Origin: Lepas anatifera
Lineage: Eukaryota > Arthropoda > Thecostraca > Lepadidae
Assembly: GCA_034440635.1 (NCBI GenBank)
Contig: JAOTON010000469.1
Location: 62,001 to 126,000 of the forward strand
DNA: 64,000 nt
Direction: 5' to 3'
Shown: one piece after another, positions 32,825 through 44,900 of the stretch
Position numbering within the stretch: the first letter of the stretch is position 1
Layout: every line of letters begins with the position of its first letter
Notes under the pieces: model-generated
Seen by the model: the letters and a program-made list of their open reading frames with translations, nothing else
What the model was told of the DNA's origin: nothing
Databases searched by the model: none
Translations under genes and position numbers: made by a program

Positions 32825-34907
32825 CAGGGTTGGCAGCAGCCGGCAGAAAGTGGTTTAAACCACTGGTTTAAACCGGCTGGCATAAACCCGGTGGCAAAAA
32901 GTGGCAAAAACTATGAAATACTAAAAATTAACTGATATTCGCGTTGGATATGAATGTAAGGGCATCTTCTGGGGGTGAAAACGTATATTACTGTGTATTG
33001 GGAGGTTTCAGCACCCTCTTCTTCCATTTCATCACATAACTTCAATAATCTGTTCAAACCGAATGGTCTTTTATGGCTGGAGCCAATACATTGATAGATC
33101 CAGGGGGAGGGAAGAGGCCAGCCCTATAAAGTCGAAAATAGTGTTTTGCCCCCCCCCACGGCCGGCAGCAAGAAATCTTAGAAGCAGTCAGCTTCCATTT
33201 AGGCTGTGACATTTTTTGTTCATCGGCTTTTATTTATTTATTTAGGGCCACTCCCAACAGGCACACTTGCCCAATTACTGGGAGTATTGGCGTGGTTGTT
33301 TATGGATCCTCTCCACCGGGTCAGATCGAACATGGAAGGCGATTTCCCGCCGTGGGGATTGAACCCACGCTAATCCATGCTATCCGATCCGAACACTGGC
33401 AGCGAAGCCACAACGCCACCCGGCCCCAAGTGATCAGTTTCCTTGCCGCTCAGTTTGCCCCGCCCCCAAACGGACCGCCTGGATCCCCAAGTGACCTCAC
33501 CTTTCTGATATGAAGGGTTTTTACAATGGATGAAGTGCCGTTACTTCTATTGTTAGTTAGGAACCGGTATGTACGTTTTAGATGACGCCACAAGTGAAAT
33601 ATCACATCAGAAATGTAGGTATGTCAATAGAAAGATTTGTTCTCTAATCGCAAGAAATCGTGTGCATATTATTAAATAACAGTTTGGTCCATTCAGCCTT
33701 ATCTTATTTTATATAATTTATTTCAGATATTTTATTCGAAGAGACAGAAGCCCACTCAAGGGGGAGAGGCAGACGCAGGCACCCATGGAGGGCAGAAATG
33801 AGCCTGATCTGGCTTTTAGTACCAGTTCTACACTCACCTTGCCGTCCCTGCCCCAAGCGTGCCGCCCCTGCGTTGAAGCATTCGCCCAAAATGTGCTTCA
33901 AGCCGCGCCTGTTCCGAAACTTCCGCCTCCTCACCATGGAAAGAAATCCTGCGCGTGACATGACGCCCCCCCATCAACCTGCCAGCCCCAAACGAAAATC
34001 CTGGGTGTGCGCCTGCCAAGAGATAAATGTATGGTATAACCGACCACTGGGGGTACAAGCCACTAGGTTTGAGAGCTTATGATCAGAAGAGACGACCAAA
34101 GTAGCTCAAGGAGACAACATGTTTGAAAAAGGTGAATGGCTTAACCAGAACAGGTCAGTCAATGCTGATCTTCACTTGATAAGCATAGCTTACAGAAGCT
34201 CAAAAGTACTGCTAATAAGGCAGTTTTCATGTATTCAGGCTGAAATAATGTCATTCACCATAAAAGATCCAGTACACCAGTCACTCGGAGGGGCTTGGGA
34301 ATCTCCAGCTTGTACCTTTCTAATGTTCGCCACTGTTCGGCGTTGAAGAAGACTCAAAATTGTCACCAAATATAACACAAAATAATAACGGTCTTCGCAA
34401 TAATGTGTCGTGCACCTAAAAGGCACTTGCCTTGCCTCCGATGGAGAACTGCATCGGAGACCCCAACGCATGGGCTGGATTCTTACTGAGCTCGAGCAGC
34501 TTGACTTTCTAGTCAGGAAAACCGTCTTATTTCATCTAGACTACCACCAGACATCCAAATTAGCCCCTGTTTGATTCAGCTGATAATATTATCGATGATT
34601 AACAATTGAACAAATTAAAATGTGGATAGCATGCAATCCTATCTGCGTTTGCTGCACTAAGGCTTAAGACTAAGACTATAAAATATATAATGCTAAATAA
34701 GATGATCAGAATACCAGAAATACAGTGTAATCATCAGCATGATGTTGGTAACAACTATTGGAAAACACTTTAAGTTCAGTTTCCATAAATAATGGCAAAT
34801 TTGGCCTCCCCGAGTTTTTCCCACTTTCTGCCACTTTTGCCGGTTTAAACCGGTAAAAACCGGCTGGCGGCAGAAACCCCTCTCAACTGCCAAAAATGCC
34901 AACCCTG
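32825..34907. mobile_element. hAT-type non-autonomous element with perfect 8-bp TSD
   Basis: Ends CAGGGTTGGCA (32825) and TGCCAACCCTG (to 34907) are a perfect 11-bp inverted repeat. Subterminal regions both contain GGTTTAAACC and AGAAAGTGG or its complement. The flanks are identical, TCGGAAAC at 32817-32824 and 34908-34915. No transposase is found. A SINE has inserted at 33228-33428. A solo terminus of the same family lies near 59984. Confidence 0.85.
33228..33428 (-). repeat. tRNA-derived SINE
   Basis: Read on the - strand, the head GGGCCGGGTGGCGTTGTGG contains a pol III A box (TGGCGTTGTGG, 33408-33418) and a B box (GGTTCAATCCC, 33355-33365) at tRNA-like spacing. About 110 bp of unrelated body follows, then a tail of AAAT repeats (33228-33243 on the + strand as TTTA). 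This is the classic SINE layout. It lies inside the hAT-type element, so it is younger. Confidence 0.85.
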
Positions 34908-34962
34908 TCGGAAACATTATATTCTTTCTCCAACTCACAGTCATAAAAGTACGGAAGTCACA

Positions 34963-34968
34963 TTTATT
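34963..34968 (-). terminator. Possible polyadenylation signal of the ALKBH3-like gene
   Basis: AATAAA on the - strand (TTTATT on +), 524 bp after the ALKBH3-like stop and just outside the hAT-type element. Inferred from position only. Confidence 0.3.
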
Positions 34969-35491
34969 CTGGTCTGAGCCACTTCAGCCAACTGCAACAT
35001 TCACATGTATGCAACATGAGTGTTTCTGAAACAAGCGACACAAAGATGACCTTCGACCGTGGGCGGGCGCCGCCAGCGGCGACATCAGTGAAAAAACGAC
35101 CCGCCTCGGGTGATCTCAGACAATGCAACCATACAACTTCAAAATGCCGCTGTGCTCAATCGGCCAGCTGTCAGCTGTTCCCAGTCACAGCCCCGGCTCA
35201 ACGTGTTCAATGCCTCGCTAAAATGCCAACTCTCAAACGTGACTCGCACATCACAGCTCGTCAGCTCCATTGGTGGAGACAACTGGAACTGACCAGCTTC
35301 GTCTCTGCGGGCGATTCCATGAGTCAGAGCCGCCACAGCACGACAACCGAGGTGAAGAGGCCAAATCTCAGCCCCAAATGCTCCAAAGATGGTTTGTATT
35401 TGAACGTGAGCGCGCCCGCAGCGGTGCGGCGGTGCGCAGTGGAGAGTGAGGATGCCCGTCTGAAGGCCGTGTGGACCGGAGGCGCCACGGC

Positions 35492-35600
35492 TCACATCTC
35501 GCGCAGGTCGTACATGGTGCGGAACTGCAGTCCTATCCGCTCATCCCCCAGTCCCGAGTCCTTGGGAATCTGCCGGAGCGCAGCACCCACCGCGTCACAC

Positions 35601-35698
<98 letters not shown>

Positions 35699-36026
35699 GT
35701 CTCTGTCTCTGTCTCTGTCTCTGTCTCTGTCTCTGTCTCTGTCTCTGTCTCTGTCTCTGTCTCTGTCTCTGTCTCTGTCTCTGTCTCTGTCTCTGTCTCT
35801 GTCTCTGTCTCTGTCTCTGTCTCTGTCTCTCTCTGCCTCTGCCTCTGCCTCTGCCTCTGCCTCTGCCTCCTCTGCCTCTGCCTCTGCCTCTGCCTCTGCT
35901 CCTCTGCCTCTGCCTCTGCCTCTGCCTCTGCCTCTGCCTCTGCCTCTGCCTCTGCCTCTGCCTCTGCCTCTGCCTCTGCCTCTGCCTCTGCCTCTGCCTC
36001 TGCCTCTGCCTCTGCCTCTGCCTCTG

Positions 36027-36106
<80 letters not shown>

Positions 36107-38427
36107 CCTGGTGCAGCCAGTCCACCTGTGTGGCGCCTTCCATCACCAGCAGGCTGCCGGGGAGCAGCGGGAAGCGCAGGAATCGGTCGCCGTTCCTCTG
36201 GCGCAGCTCGAAGTGACGGATTGCCCCTGCCGGCCACAGCACACAGTCAGCATGGTGGCTCCGGACCGGCGCTGGTGTGCTCAGCCAGAGTACTCAGACA
36301 CCCGATGATGCAGGGGTTGTGCACAGAGCGGGGGTGATCCCGCGGTGGGTGTGGTGGCCGACCCTCATCACGGCCAGATCTTGAAACACGATATAAATCC
36401 AGCAAGATAGGGTTTCTTCCGCCTAGTTTTGGTGCGGTCCGAGTCAGACACGCATTTCCGTCGTAGATTCGAGCTCTGTGATGTGTGAAGTACTACCAAC
36501 TCAGAAGCATTTATTTAACCCATGGCTGTGACTGGCGTTTTCCCGTGTTTTGGTCAAAGTTAGACAGCTCGAACCGAAACGGTCAAGTCTTCCGCCCGGC
36601 CTCACCCTGCCGCGGGACCCGAGAACCCCGCCAGTGAACAGTGCAGAGAACACACACAGCAGAGGGACGTACGGCCGGCACTGACCCAGCGAGATGACAG
36701 CGATGGAGGGGTTGGCCCCCAGGCAGGCGTGCTGGTGCGCGTGCCAGGGCTCCAGGTCGTGCCCGGTGCGGAAGAGGCTGAGGTGGCAGCTGTTGTACTG
36801 CTGTCCGCCGGTGAACTGGCACAGCCGCGTCAGCAGGTCCAGCAGCTCCGGCGGCCAGTTGTCGTTGGCCGGCATCACCAGGCCGCTCTCGTCCAGGCCG
36901 CAGGCGCCGTACCAGGCCACCAGCCGCTTCAGCGCCACGAAGCGGCCGTCGGGCGCGATCTGGCGCGTCTGGTGCCACTTCACGTACCGCCGCAGTGTGG
37001 AGAACATGCGCTGTCGGAGACTCGGCCGTCAGCTACAGCACCGGCCAGGGGCGCCGCCACGCAACTTTTACTGGGGGGACGGACCCCGGATCGGCGATGA
37101 CCAGGGGGATGCGAATTTCGAGCATATTGGCTGTCTCTAAAAACGACGGTGTACTTCACCAACATATCTATGTATGCCCACGCAGGAAATCAGAACATGC
37201 GAAATCCTAGGACCAGTCCCTACTCTTTGATGGTGACGTCCCCCAGATTCGTGATTGAAGGGGGACACGTCCCCGTTGCCCCGCTTTCGACGCCCATGCC
37301 CTGAGCTAACGCCCGACTTTGACGGTGCTAACTTCAACGGAATTAAGCTGGCGACGATGTGGTGGGAATGGACCCCCAGCCGTCCGTGACTGGTGTCAAC
37401 TGTTGCTGACCCGCGTCTCCGCTAGGGTAACGCGCCAATTCCAAGCAGGGAACATCTCGCACGGGGACGCACACACCCACTCAGATAACATAGTTCTGCG
37501 GAGTAAGCAGGGAACTTCTCCCACAGCGACGCACACACTCACACAGACAAAATAGTTCTGCGGAAACAGTACCATCTGCATGTGCTGGCGACGACAAGGA
37601 TAACTATTTGCGACACACGCTTTTTCAGATATTATGCTCCGAGACAGCTTTCCAAGCATCGCCGCTCTTAATTTGTGCTTTCCGAATCATACTTTGACCG
37701 TATTTCGGCAGGACGGCCGGCACGTCAGCGCCCCGGCAGAGCAGGGCTGCCGCCGGGGCAGCTGCGGCGCGCGAGAGCGGCGCCGGGCGGGCTCACCTTG
37801 ACGCCGGTGCCAGTCATGAACCGCGGCCAGTAGCGCAGCATGGCCGTGCCGTTCTCCGTCTCCGAGAGGCATAGCTCGCCGCCCTCGTTCAGCAGCCAGT
37901 CGGGCACGTTCCGACAGGCGCTGTCGTCCTCCGGCGGCGGCAGCGGAGCCAGCTACCGGCACGTCCGTGTCACAGTAGCGCGGCAGAGCTTCACAAACAG
38001 TCTACATTAATATATTGTATTACACAATATCGTTATTTTCAGCATTTGCATTTGTACTGGGGTTATTTGCAGTAGCTCGGGCGACTTTTATCCACCGGTA
38101 CACATTCATATGGCTCCCTAGAGCTCCTATCCGTCGGTACACATTGCTATGGTTACCTGCGGGGGCCGGGGCGGCTCCTGTCCGCCGGTATATGTTGCTT
38201 TGGTTACCTGCGGGGGACCGGGGCGGCTCCTGTCCACTAGTACACGTTGCTATGGTTACCTGCGGACGCCGGGGCGGCTCCTGTCCGCCGGTATATGTTG
38301 CTATGGTTACCTGCGGGGACCGGGGTGGCTTCTGTCCGCTAGTACACGTTGCTATGGTTACCTGCGGGGGTCGGGGAGGCTCCTGTCCGCCGGGCGCTGC
38401 CGTTGGCTGCTGGACTGGTGGCGCCAT
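35492..38427 (-). CDS. ALKBH3-like Fe(II)/2-oxoglutarate dioxygenase with altered HxD motif
   Basis: AlkB-family enzymes oxidatively remove alkyl groups from nucleic-acid bases. Coding exons on the - strand: 38427-38362, 37952-37797, 37010-36686, 36226-36108 and 35569-35492. Phases agree and give 247 aa (human ALKBH3 is 286). Signatures: LVAWYG, QQYNSCHLSLFRTG, AVISLG|AIRHFEL across a splice, LLVMEGATQVDWLHQ|IPKD with the distal iron histidine, and ERIGLQFRTMY with the 2OG-binding arginines. EGATQxDWxH is typical of ALKBH3. The proximal iron motif, HxD in the family, reads W-H-A-H-Q-H. The start is uncertain: the ATG at 38427 is the first in frame, but the frame is open upstream to about 38603, where an acceptor CTTTCCAG could add 59 codons. 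Exon 1's donor (CAG|GTAACC) abuts a 51-bp minisatellite. It lies immediately downstream of PRPF39, same strand. Confidence 0.85.
35603..36102. repeat. 500-bp compound CT microsatellite in last ALKBH3-like intron
   Basis: Blocks in order: (CT)n 35603-35691, (TGTCTC)n to about 35830, (TGCCTC)n to about 36030, (CT)n to 36102. It fills nearly the whole intron 36107-35570. On the gene's strand it is purine-rich (GA), so it cannot provide a pyrimidine tract. The acceptor CTCCGGCAG uses the 33 bp after the repeat. Long Leu-Ser open frames here are artefacts. Confidence 0.97.
37443..37565. repeat. Two-copy 62-bp tandem repeat
   Basis: Two units starting GCAGGGAAC and ending ATAGTTCTGCGGA, with CGACGCACACAC in each. 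Lies in an intron of the ALKBH3-like gene. Confidence 0.75.
38100..38395. repeat. 51-bp minisatellite carrying copied splice donors
   Basis: Five units of 51-52 bp. GGTTACCTGCGG recurs at 38151, 38202, 38254, 38305 and 38356. On the - strand each unit reads GACAGGAGCCGCC...CCGCAG|GTAACC, the exact end and donor of the first coding exon of the ALKBH3-like gene. The period of 51 keeps the reading frame open through the array. Confidence 0.9.
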
Positions 38428-38941
38428 TAAAGGCCGCGTTCCGGCCGGAGGGGCGGCCAGCAGCGGTGTTTTGGGCGTGATGACGTACCGCGGGACGCTG
38501 CGAGAAGAGCACCAGCGTAAGCCGCCGAGGAACGGGCCGCCGCCAGACAGCCTGGCCACACGCGTGTCGTAGTGACGCCCGTCAACACCTTTACCCGGCA
38601 GAGCTGGAAAGCTCGCGGATGATTCTCATCTCAAACAATGTCGAGCTGCCACGTTACCCTATAAGCAGCTGAGAGCTCTAAGTCGCAGAATACCGCGACA
38701 CAAGCGAAAATACGGACTATGGCAGTATAAAGGTCCAACAACACTCATCATTATTTTTAACAAGCCCCAATCCTAAATTTGCTACTTGCCCAGCAGAAGA
38801 CCACCCACAGCCTTCGTTCAAGAACAGCAGCCGGTTTAAAAAAAATAGGAAAAAATTGTCCCAGATTTCGCTCGCACATCCCATGCCAAGACTACCGACA
38901 TCACAATGGACAGATCCATCAGCAGGGCTGGGGGGGGTTGC

Positions 38942-41900
38942 TCACGTGCGTCCGTCGGAGGTGACGATGTTGACCGGCTGGGTGGGCTCTCCAGGCCGCG
39001 GCCGCTTCTGCTGAGGCTTGCCCTCCTCGTCAGAGGACACCGGGTCCAGCAGCGACGCCGGGTAGCCGCCCAGCTCCTTGGCCGAGTACTCCCGGTAGCC
39101 CTGATCCTGGAACCACTTGTAGTGGGGATCCTTCCCGTACCTGCCGGACAGAGCAGGTCCTCTGGTCTCTCTACTGCTGCTGCTGCCGTTCACGGTGACC
39201 AGAAAAGGGGGTAAGGCGGACATCGAATCATTCATCACCTAAAAGACGGGGCGAACTCCGGGGTAACATAATAACGCAGACCAAGTAAGACAGCAAGTGT
39301 GTCATCATGACCACAACATACGCGTTCGAAATAACAACACCCACGTCGTTAGGCCACGTCTCCATGAAGACATCCCGGTCTCGTTTCACCCAAGAGGCGT
39401 TAGCTGGAGATCCCAGTCCATCCGTGAAGCCGTTTCTGAGGGGCGGGGAGTTTAGCTCACCCGTAAGCTTGCGTCGGCACGGTGAGGTCCCAGGTGGGTG
39501 GAACCTGCTCGTAGTTGATGGGGGCGGCTGCTGCTGCTGCTGCGAATGCAGCGACTCCTCGCGGCCGTCCCAGCCGCACTTGGGACAGGGCTTCGGAGGT
39601 TCTGGTGACACAGCCCGCCGTTAGATGCCGCACCCACCCAGAAGGGCGTACAGCCAAGAAATACCAACTGGGGTGGCTCGCAGAGCAAACTCTGCAACCA
39701 GGAAAGTTCCCACATGACGGGAGACCGGCACTGAACCTGAATTATGAGTTATGAGTGACGGTCGGGTGCTTATGGGATTGATAAAACGATCATAAACAGT
39801 TACCTTTTGGAGCCGACAATATTCAAGGTTTGTAGACATTCAAACATTTTAAATTATAATGTACCTGGACAAAAGTGAATGCTAGGCAAAGTTTGCCCCT
39901 TTCTACAACGGGTTTTAAGTAATGACGCAGAACGATTGGGTCTCACGACAAAAGTAAGAGTTGCGATGCCTGGTGTTGGAATTAGGGTAGGCCAAACTTA
40001 TCCCCAACCATAAATACCCATGATTTTTCCAGTAACTTCAAGCACTTAAAATATTGTAACAAAAATCCAGGCCTGAATCATGCCATGGATGCTGTCAACC
40101 CGGCGAACGCTGAATGAAAACGGTTGCAGCATTTGTGGAGCCGATCTCCAGTTTACCCACCTTCCTGTTTGGGCTGTGGTACTTCCCCGTTGACTGTGGG
40201 CACCGGCGGAGGCGGCGTCGGGTCCATCTTCGCCTTCCGCTTCCGTTTAGAGTTCGACTCTGCATTCTTCTTCGCCTCGCCCTGGAATCACGTCGTACCC
40301 GTTATAGCTTCGTACATATACACGAGACCTCATCCGTGACCACAGCATTTACACAGACACTGCAGATACTACTGCTGGCAACAGTCCAAGCCTGGCGTCA
40401 TTTGACATACCTGCCAATCCGCACCCACGCCAAATTCTGGCATTCAGACGGTAAGACAATACTATCAGGTGGCACACCCAAGCATAGCGAGACCCTGCTC
40501 CGCCCGCGAGACCTTGCTTTGCGATAGATCAGATCAGCAGACAATGAGCGATAGAGCGATAGATCAGCAGACACTGAGACAGCGCCCCACGCCACCCACC
40601 TGTCCCGTGCCGTCAGCGGCCGGCTGCTGCTGCTGCTGCTGCTGGTCCTCCTGCTGCGTCTGCTCCTGCTGCTGCTGGCGCTGGCGGCGGCGCTCGGCAG
40701 CTGCTAGCGTGCGCTCGGCCTCTGCCAGCTCGTCCTCCGCCTGCTGCAGCTGCCGCAGTGAGCCGTACTCCTCGCACACCTCCACCCGCTTGCGCCGGAA
40801 GCCTAGCTTGTCAGCCTCCGACAGCTCCTTGCTGTTGATGGCCAGCTTGAGTGCGGCCGTCACGCCCCTGGCGATCAGACGGACACATGCGTCATGGCCG
40901 TGACTCCTTGTCCACCAACACAGTCACGCAAGCACCCAGGGCCTGTCAGGCACAATGGTCCAGAATAGCACTTATTAGCATCCTGTCTGCGCGTATTGGT
41001 TCGAGAAAGGCCGCTGGAATACCTTATTGACTGGTAGCAGACATTCGGAGCCTTGACTGGATGTGCACGGGTTGTCGCTAATAACGGACATTCACAGGGG
41101 TTCATGTGACATTTACAGGGTGTCGCTGATAGGAGATATCCAGAGGGAGAGGTGGAGACTCATTCGATGTCCAGAGGGAAGAATGGGGGGCTCACCTGAC
41201 GTCCAGAGGAAGGGAGGGGCTCACCCTGACGTCTAGAGGGAGTGGTGGAGGCTCATCCGCCTGACGTCCAGAGGAAAGGAGGGGCTCACTCTGACGTCCA
41301 TATGGAGGGATAGAGGCGCACCTGACGTTTAGAGGGAATGGTGGGGACTAACTGGCGGTCAGAGGGGGAGAGTGGCCCACGTTGCGTCCACGGGGTGTCG
41401 CTGGTGGTTCAATTTGGACTTGGGAGGAGAGCTCAACTGACGACCAGAGGAAAGGAGGATGGCTCACCTGACGTCCAGAGGGAAGGAAAATGACTCACCT
41501 GATGTCCAGAGGGAGGGAACAGGGTTCACCTGACGTCCAGAAGGAAGGAGGAGGGCTCGCCTGAAGTCCAGGGGAAGAAGGAGGGCTCGCCTGACGACTA
41601 GAGGGAAGAAGGAGGGCTCACCTGACGTCCATAGGGAATGAATGCTCACCTGACGTCCAGAGGAAAGGAGGAGGGCTCACGTGATGTCCAAAGGGAAGGA
41701 GACTGGCTCACCTCAGGGCATATTCTAAGGAATTGGAACTGGTGGGCATTTGGCTGAAAAGGGCACGAAGTTCCACCAAAAGGGCACTCCTAGAGCATCA
41801 AATGGCTGGTGACTGGTGGGCATTGGGCCGACGTTTACGGGTGGACATAGCACGGGGACTGGTGGGCAAAATGCCCACTACTTCGTAGCTTAAAATATGC

Positions 41901-44900
41901 TCTGGCTCACCTGATGTACAAAGGGAAGGAGAATGGGTCACTTGATGTCCAGATGGAAGGAACAGGGCTCACCTGACGTCCATAGGAAAGGAACAGGACT
42001 CACCTGACGTCTAGAGGGAAGGTAGAGGGCTCACCTGATGTCCAGGGGGGAAGAAGGGGGGCTCACCTGACGTCAAGAGGAAAGGAACAGGACTCACCTG
42101 ATGTCCAGAGGAAAGGAGAAGGGCTCACCTGATGTCCAGGGGAAGAAGGAGGGCTCACCTGATGTCCAGGGGGGAAGGAGGGCTCACCTGACGTCCAGAG
42201 GGAAGGAGGAGGGCTCACCTGACGTCCAGAGGGAAGGAGGAGGGCTCACCGGACGTCCAGAGGGAAGAAGGAGGGTTCACCTGATGTCCAGAGGAAAGGA
42301 GGGCTCACCTGACGTCCAGAGGGAAGGAGGAGAGCTCACCTGACGTCCACGGGGTGTCGCTGGTAGCAGACGTCCAGGATATGCAGGTAGAGCCGCGGGT
42401 TGGAGCGGTCGCGCTTTACGGCCGTGCGTAAGATTCCCAGCGCCTTGTCCGGCTTGTTGAGAATCTGCGACACACAGCAGCCACGTAGTTCTGGGCTGTG
42501 ATCGGTGGAGGGCGGGGAGGAAACAACGGCCTCCCACCACATCTACATAGGGTGAATCTCCTCACAGACGCCCAACACTCAACAAGTCCAAATGTCGTGG
42601 TCATCAAAACACAACCAATGGTCCCGCACAGCACACCACGCATAGACGGATATGTGATTTTAAATACCTACAATCCCACAATATCCCTGATTCCATGGAA
42701 AACCGCAAAGAAAGCTCGCCGAATCAGAAACAGAAACACGTTTATATATCTGGCTGTAAATGACCAGTGCCGCTAACCTTGAAGCAGAAGCGGGCGTGCT
42801 TCATGGCCCACCAGGTGGTGAGCTGCGGCGGCGCCGCCTCGGTGGCGGCGGCGTACAGCCGGTGGCACTCCTGCAGGCGGCCGCGGCGCCGCTCCAGTCC
42901 GATGCGCTGCAGCCGCGGCCGCGCCAGGCCCGGGAAGCTGGTCTCCACCTGGCCAATCAGCTGCAGCGCCGTCTCGGCGTGACCTGTGACCGGCCGGCGG
43001 GTCAGCAGCGGCAGCAGCAGCACACCTGTCACTCAGCGGTGGTCAGCAGCAGTCAGCAGCGACGGCGGCGGTAACCGGACGCCTGCCGCCCACTATACCG
43101 GGGCAGGGGCTGGCGACTGCCAGAACTGTGTCTAGGCTTCAACCTAAGTTGATGATCGCTATTTGTAAAGTAAAATGGCCTACAATGGGTAGAAAGTGTT
43201 TTCTGGCGTCAAGTGGAGAGCCTCTTCAAAACGGATCCCATTCAACAGTTTTGCGAATGGGTTGTTGATGTTCCCTGGCCTCTCCCCTCGAATCCGGAAA
43301 TGTAAAAAACACTGAAGATTATATATTCGGGCACAGCCCTTCATCAGAATCGTGGAGTAAATATCAATAATTCTCAGTCCTAGTATAGCCAGACCTCGAC
43401 CTCGAATTCGAGGTCTGGCTATACTAGGACTGAGAATTATTGATATTTACTCCACGATTCTGATGAAGGGCTGTGCCCGAATATATAATCTTCAGTGTTT
43501 TTTACATTTCCGGATTCGAGGGGAGAGGCCAGGGAACATCAACAACTCATCATTATGCTCCTCGCCGCAGCACTTCAAAACTTATCAACGTTTTGCGAAT
43601 GGGTTTGAAAAGTAAAGGGACAGCAAAACTGCCTTCCATTAGAAGTTTTCCTGATTTCAGCCACACTGACAAAATGCTCAAACTCACTCAGCGAATGAGT
43701 GAATTCCCGAGAGGAATGAAACACGGAATATAAATCGCACTAATCTTGTTTTTGTTTTGTTTTGTTTTTTTACAGTTCGATGGGACACTTTACTGTCAGC
43801 AAGGAGTTAAAGTTCACTGCCAGCCCCGCCTCTCCACTTTTTAGCTGGAGACGACATTTGATTCGTGGTTCTACAGTTTATTACCAGTGGCTCCTCAGCT
43901 TGCTTCAGCGTGCGAAGTAGCCACACAAAGGATATTTTTGCGAATAAAAACGACAAGAACATTTAATCGAACTGTGTTTAGACATGGATAGTTTTATCAA
44001 GGGAACATAATTGAAAGAAGCAGGCCCGAGGCAGCCAATGAGCCCCTGGTGCCGCCCCCATCCCACCTGACTCTCCGTTCCAGCCCTCTGCCCACCCTTC
44101 AGTGTCAAGGAAGAACTCTCCTGGCATGGCCGACAAGGTTTTAGTCAATAGTTCAACTGCCAGAGGTAAACAGGTAATAACCAACATATGAAAAAAACAC
44201 AGTTTTGGACTTACAAAACGGTGTAGCACAAGCTTTTTGTAGGGAAACAGGGTATACATTTCTCATATCAACGGAAGACCAGAGGGACAGGCGCCCGGTT
44301 ACCGACACCGTCTCCTCAGAAACATGAATATGTGACGTCACACAACCAGGGCTGCCCTTGCGTCACGAGAGCAGGGCAGCCGCCAATGAGCGCGGCCGGT
44401 CGGGCACGGGGTATACCACCACTGGACGGCGTCCATCAACACACAGTCTACGGCCACGCTTGTGTGGCGTCCAAATATATCAGTCTGAAATCAGATACAA
44501 CGGTTAGTCAGCGTGTCGATACAGTCGATACCAGTCGAACGGAAATTCCACATCATGCGAATGCTCTGGCACACATTATATGACAGGTTTTCATTTCTAA
44601 TTATTTGTAGCCATATTATATCCACCAATGTGTCCTTAATTTGCATCAGCATTCATGTCCTTCTTCCTTCATCCCTTTCAGGTTTTTTTCACCTGCAAGG
44701 TTTTAGAAGTGTTCCGTGGATGTTTACCAGCGGTAGAACTAATCGAGCTGACTAGGTCTGTATCAGAAATCATCAACAGAGGACTGCATTACTAGAGTGG
44801 AAATAGGATGCCAGAGGGAGACGGCAGAACACTGGGATAAAAGGGTATTTAGGAGTGCATTTGTTACATCTGCAACAATTCTCCGTGTTCCACTCACATG

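Noticed and set aside
35016..36337. Open frames of over 200 codons in several frames reading Leu-Ser, Arg-Glu or Ala-Ser repeats
   Set aside because: They are translations of the compound CT microsatellite in an intron; they have no start or flanking coding signal.
37044..37303. Possible hAT-like MITE with CAGGGGCG and CGCCCATGCCCTG ends
   Set aside because: The inverted match is short and the flanks (AGCACCGG against AGCTAACG) do not form a convincing duplication.
38942..38950. Splice donor CAC|GTGAGC at the end of the last PRPF39 exon, linking it to the ALKBH3-like gene
   Set aside because: The same bases contain an in-frame TGA, and the phase does not fit the next plausible acceptor at 38603; two separate genes are simpler.
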